Assembly (NCBI GenBank): GCA_021825025.1
Contig: JAKAIP010000023.1
Coordinates: 1 to 7,667, forward strand
Direction: 5' to 3'
DNA: 7,667 bases
DNA from: a bacterium
Lineage (GTDB): Bacteria > Patescibacteria > Paceibacteria > UBA9973 > SBAW01
Both the position numbers and the translations under genes were made by a program. A model generated the notes under the pieces. It searched no databases and was not told the DNA's origin. It saw nothing but the letters and a program-made list of their open reading frames with translations. Positions 6,076-7,667 of the stretch are shown piece after piece; positions within the stretch are counted from its first letter, which is position 1; each line of letters starts with the position of its first letter.

Positions 6076-6603
6076 TTAGTAGCCAGGATAATAGTACCCG
6101 TTGTTGTAGTAGTTATTGTAGTTGCCGTAATAGGAGTTGGTGTTGTACGGGTAGTAGCACGGATACTTATATGACGGTCCGTAGTTTGGCGCTACTGTTT
6201 GGTAGCAATAGCCCCAGTATCCTCCTCCATAAATATTTGATGAGTAGTAGTTGTTGTAATTGCCGTAATACGAATACGGGTAGCCATTGTTGTAATTATT
6301 GTAGTAGTTGTAGTTATAGTTTCCGTAGTACGGCTGTGTCGTGTTATACGGATAGTTGCTATATCCATACGGTGATGAAAGATCGTAATAGTAGTACGTC
6401 TGGTACGGATTATTATAGTAATAGCTATTACCGTTGTAATACCCGTTGTTGTAGTAGTTGTTACCGCAATTATATGAATTCCAATAACTCATAGGACATC
6501 CGTATGAAGGAAATACGGTTTGTGCATGTACAGAAACAAACGGAGTACTGCAAAAAAGAAAGACACCGAGCGCTATAAAAATTGCTTTGTGGAGATTTGA
6601 CAT
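6076..6603 (-). CDS. Secreted tyrosine/asparagine-rich repeat protein
   Basis: 175 residues, not a family I can name. The N terminus is a good Sec signal peptide: K6, a hydrophobic core AIFIALGVFLFC (7-18) and a VHA cleavage site at 25-27. The mature part (about 148 residues) is low complexity: about one third Tyr, with much Asn, Gly, Pro and Ser and almost no charge. YYGNYN recurs at 92-97, 112-117 and 158-163, and NNGYY-like units recur at 52-57 and 167-172. Four cysteines (C36, C46, C133, C149) flank the low-complexity core in two pairs and could form disulfides. The composition resembles adhesive, amyloid-like or cross-linked surface proteins, but no function is shown. There is no Shine-Dalgarno site before the ATG; a TGGTATAGT element lies about 60 bases upstream. 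Without a transmembrane anchor or sorting signal it is presumably released or held at the surface non-covalently. Confidence 0.85.
   Translation of the reverse strand: MSNLHKAIFIALGVFLFCSTPFVSVHAQTVFPSYGCPMSYWNSYNCGNNYYNNGYYNGNSYYYNNPYQTYYYYDLSSPYGYSNYPYNTTQPYYGNYNYNYYNNYNNGYPYSYYGNYNNYYSSNIYGGGYWGYCYQTVAPNYGPSYKYPCYYPYNTNSYYGNYNNYYNNGYYYPGY
6106..6330 (-). repeat. Coding repeats YYGNYN(NYY) in the tyrosine-rich gene
   Basis: Two copies encode the identical nonapeptide YYGNYNNYY, at 6244-6270 and 6106-6132, and a third encodes YYGNYN at 6313-6330. Synonymous codons differ between copies (AAT/AAC, GGC/GGA), so the repeat is preserved at protein level and not a fresh DNA duplication. The surrounding plus strand is a long run of GTA/GTT-type triplets that could be prone to slippage. 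Confidence 0.75.
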
Positions 6604-6663
6604 ACGACTATATATTATTGATTTATAAAGATAAAAACAACGGAGGAAAGAACAATTAGCGAT

Positions 6664-6672
6664 ACTATACCA
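6664..6672 (-). promoter_or_regulatory. Candidate extended -10 promoter for the tyrosine-rich gene
   Basis: On the minus strand this reads TGGTATAGT. Transcription would start near 6657 and give a leader of roughly 50 bases, AT-rich and without a ribosome site. No clear -35 is present. The region is AT-rich, so a match by chance is possible; other TATA-like hexamers lie closer to the ATG. Confidence 0.4.
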
Positions 6673-6694
6673 CTATTTTACAGATAAGATAGTG
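6671..6694. promoter_or_regulatory. Imperfect inverted repeat upstream of the -10, possible operator
   Basis: CACTAT (6671-6676) and ATAGTG (6689-6694) are perfect inverted copies. After one mismatch, three more inner pairs extend the symmetry to nine pairs over 24 bases. It lies directly upstream of the candidate -10 and covers where a -35 would be. No T run follows it on either strand, so it is not a terminator. Confidence 0.3.
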
Positions 6695-6740
6695 AGTTAC
6701 ATATCTTTAATATTTAAATCTGATCAAAATTCAGAATCGG

Positions 6741-6813
6741 TGGACCCAAGGGGGCTCGAACCCCTCACCTCATCCATGCCATGGATGCGCTCTACCAGAT
6801 GAGCTATGGGCCC
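6741..6813 (-). tRNA. tRNA-Ala, anticodon GGC
   Basis: A 73-base cloverleaf. The acceptor stem GGGCCCA pairs with TGGGTCC and includes the G3-U70 wobble pair that marks alanine tRNAs. The D arm is GCTC/GAGC with a GG in the loop, the anticodon stem CATCC/GGATG encloses ATGGCAT (anticodon GGC, reads GCC and GCU), there is a 5-base variable loop, and the T arm is AGGGG/CCCCT around TTCGAGC. The discriminator is A73. The genome reads CCG after it, so the CCA end is not encoded and must be added by a CCA-adding enzyme. The 5' end lies only 12 bases after the atpC stop on the same strand with no promoter between, so it is likely made from the atp transcript. Confidence 0.97.
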
Positions 6814-6825
6814 AAACAAACGAGA

Positions 6826-7053
6826 TTATAAAATCACAACGACGCCCTCTCGTCCAACTTCCAAGATCCCTTCAGTGATAGGAAATTCTCTAGTGTCTCC
6901 ATTCCGGAGTGTAATTGTCCCCTCTTTGAGGGTCGTGATGAGCGGCATGTGTTTTGCAAGCAAGGTCATCTCCCCATCCGCTCCCGGTACCGTCATAGAC
7001 TGAGCGGTACCGTCATACAACACTTCATTTACCGTTGCGATGGTGACATGCAT
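6826..7053 (-). CDS. atpC: F-type ATP synthase epsilon subunit, short form
   Basis: 75 residues. Part of the F1 central stalk at the membrane, where it couples rotor and gamma subunit. Seen: the N-terminal beta-sandwich pattern of the family, MHVTIATVNEVLYDGTAQSM, VPGADGEMTLLAKHMPLITTLKEGTI and FPITEGILEVGREGVVVIL. Usual epsilon subunits have about 130-140 residues and end in a two-helix domain that can extend and block ATP hydrolysis. Here the protein stops after the sandwich (TAA at 6826-6828), so that inhibitory domain is missing. The start lies 2 bases after the atpD stop with no Shine-Dalgarno site, indicating translational coupling. The identity is firm from sequence and from position after atpD. 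Confidence 0.95.
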   Translation of the reverse strand: MHVTIATVNEVLYDGTAQSMTVPGADGEMTLLAKHMPLITTLKEGTITLRNGDTREFPITEGILEVGREGVVVIL

Positions 7054-7055
7054 AG

Positions 7056-7667
<612 letters not shown>

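Larger units (their letters stand above)
6604..6740. other. AT-rich intergenic gap between the tyrosine-rich gene and tRNA-Ala
   Basis: 137 bases without a gene on either strand. It holds the leader and probable promoter of the tyrosine-rich gene and an imperfect inverted repeat (see entries). A 5-pair hairpin, TCTGA/TCAGA on the minus strand just after the tRNA, followed by TTTAAAT, is a weak candidate terminator for the atp-tRNA transcript. Confidence 0.6.

Noticed and set aside
6171..6494. Cysteine/serine-rich plus-strand open frame of 107 codons
   Set aside because: It is the complement of the Tyr/Asn codons (TAC, AAC) of the secreted protein; its composition follows from that and it has no ribosome site.
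6642..6646. GGAGG on the plus strand in the gap before the tRNA
   Set aside because: No usable start codon with an open frame follows; ATT-AGC-type codons run quickly into stops, so it is likely chance.
6671..6694. Inverted repeat read as a terminator for the tRNA-Ala transcript
   Set aside because: No T run follows on the minus strand; it is better placed as a possible operator.

Overview
The window looks like a stretch of a small, streamlined bacterial genome, most likely a Patescibacteria (CPR) member of the Parcubacteria type. The grounds are: a gene that looks like a DUF5671 membrane protein fused to a pilin-like tail, very tight gene packing (gaps of 2 to 15 bases, a 4-base overlap), many genes without a Shine-Dalgarno site, a very short ATP synthase epsilon subunit, and a leucyl-tRNA synthetase carrying an unusual insert. 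TGA is used as a normal stop (end of the membrane gene at 4626), which argues against the recoded Gracilibacteria/SR1 lineages. The lineage is inferred; no rRNA or other decisive marker is present. No mobile element or CRISPR array was seen, and no stretch above 300 bases lacks a gene.

Layout. Positions 1-5450 are one minus-strand gene row, read from right to left: a five-helix membrane protein with a proline-rich tail, a flavodoxin-fold NAD(P)H:quinone oxidoreductase-like protein, the P-loop ATPase/GTPase YchF, a five-helix protein with a pilin-like C-terminal domain, and leuS (cut by the window start). It appears to be driven by an extended -10 promoter so close to the first ATG that the transcript would be leaderless. 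A divergent promoter in the same 90-base gap drives a small unknown plus-strand gene (5541-5774) that has the only strong Shine-Dalgarno site in the window and ends in a hairpin terminator. Directly after it an extended -10 promoter drives a one-cysteine glutaredoxin-like protein (5828-6073), which converges within 2 bases on a minus-strand gene for a secreted, tyrosine/asparagine-rich repeat protein (6076-6603). A 137-base AT-rich gap follows, then tRNA-Ala(GGC), then the 3' end of the ATP synthase operon (atpC, atpD, minus strand; atpD cut by the window end).

Main discovery. LeuRS contains a complete Nudix hydrolase domain (about residues 384-517, perfect Nudix box at 416-438) spliced into the C-terminal part of its CP1 editing domain. 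It replaces a short linker between the conserved editing-site segment and the strand leading back to the catalytic core. Both the editing residues and the Nudix catalytic residues are intact, so the enzyme may combine aminoacylation, editing and nucleotide-diphosphate-linked hydrolysis in one chain.
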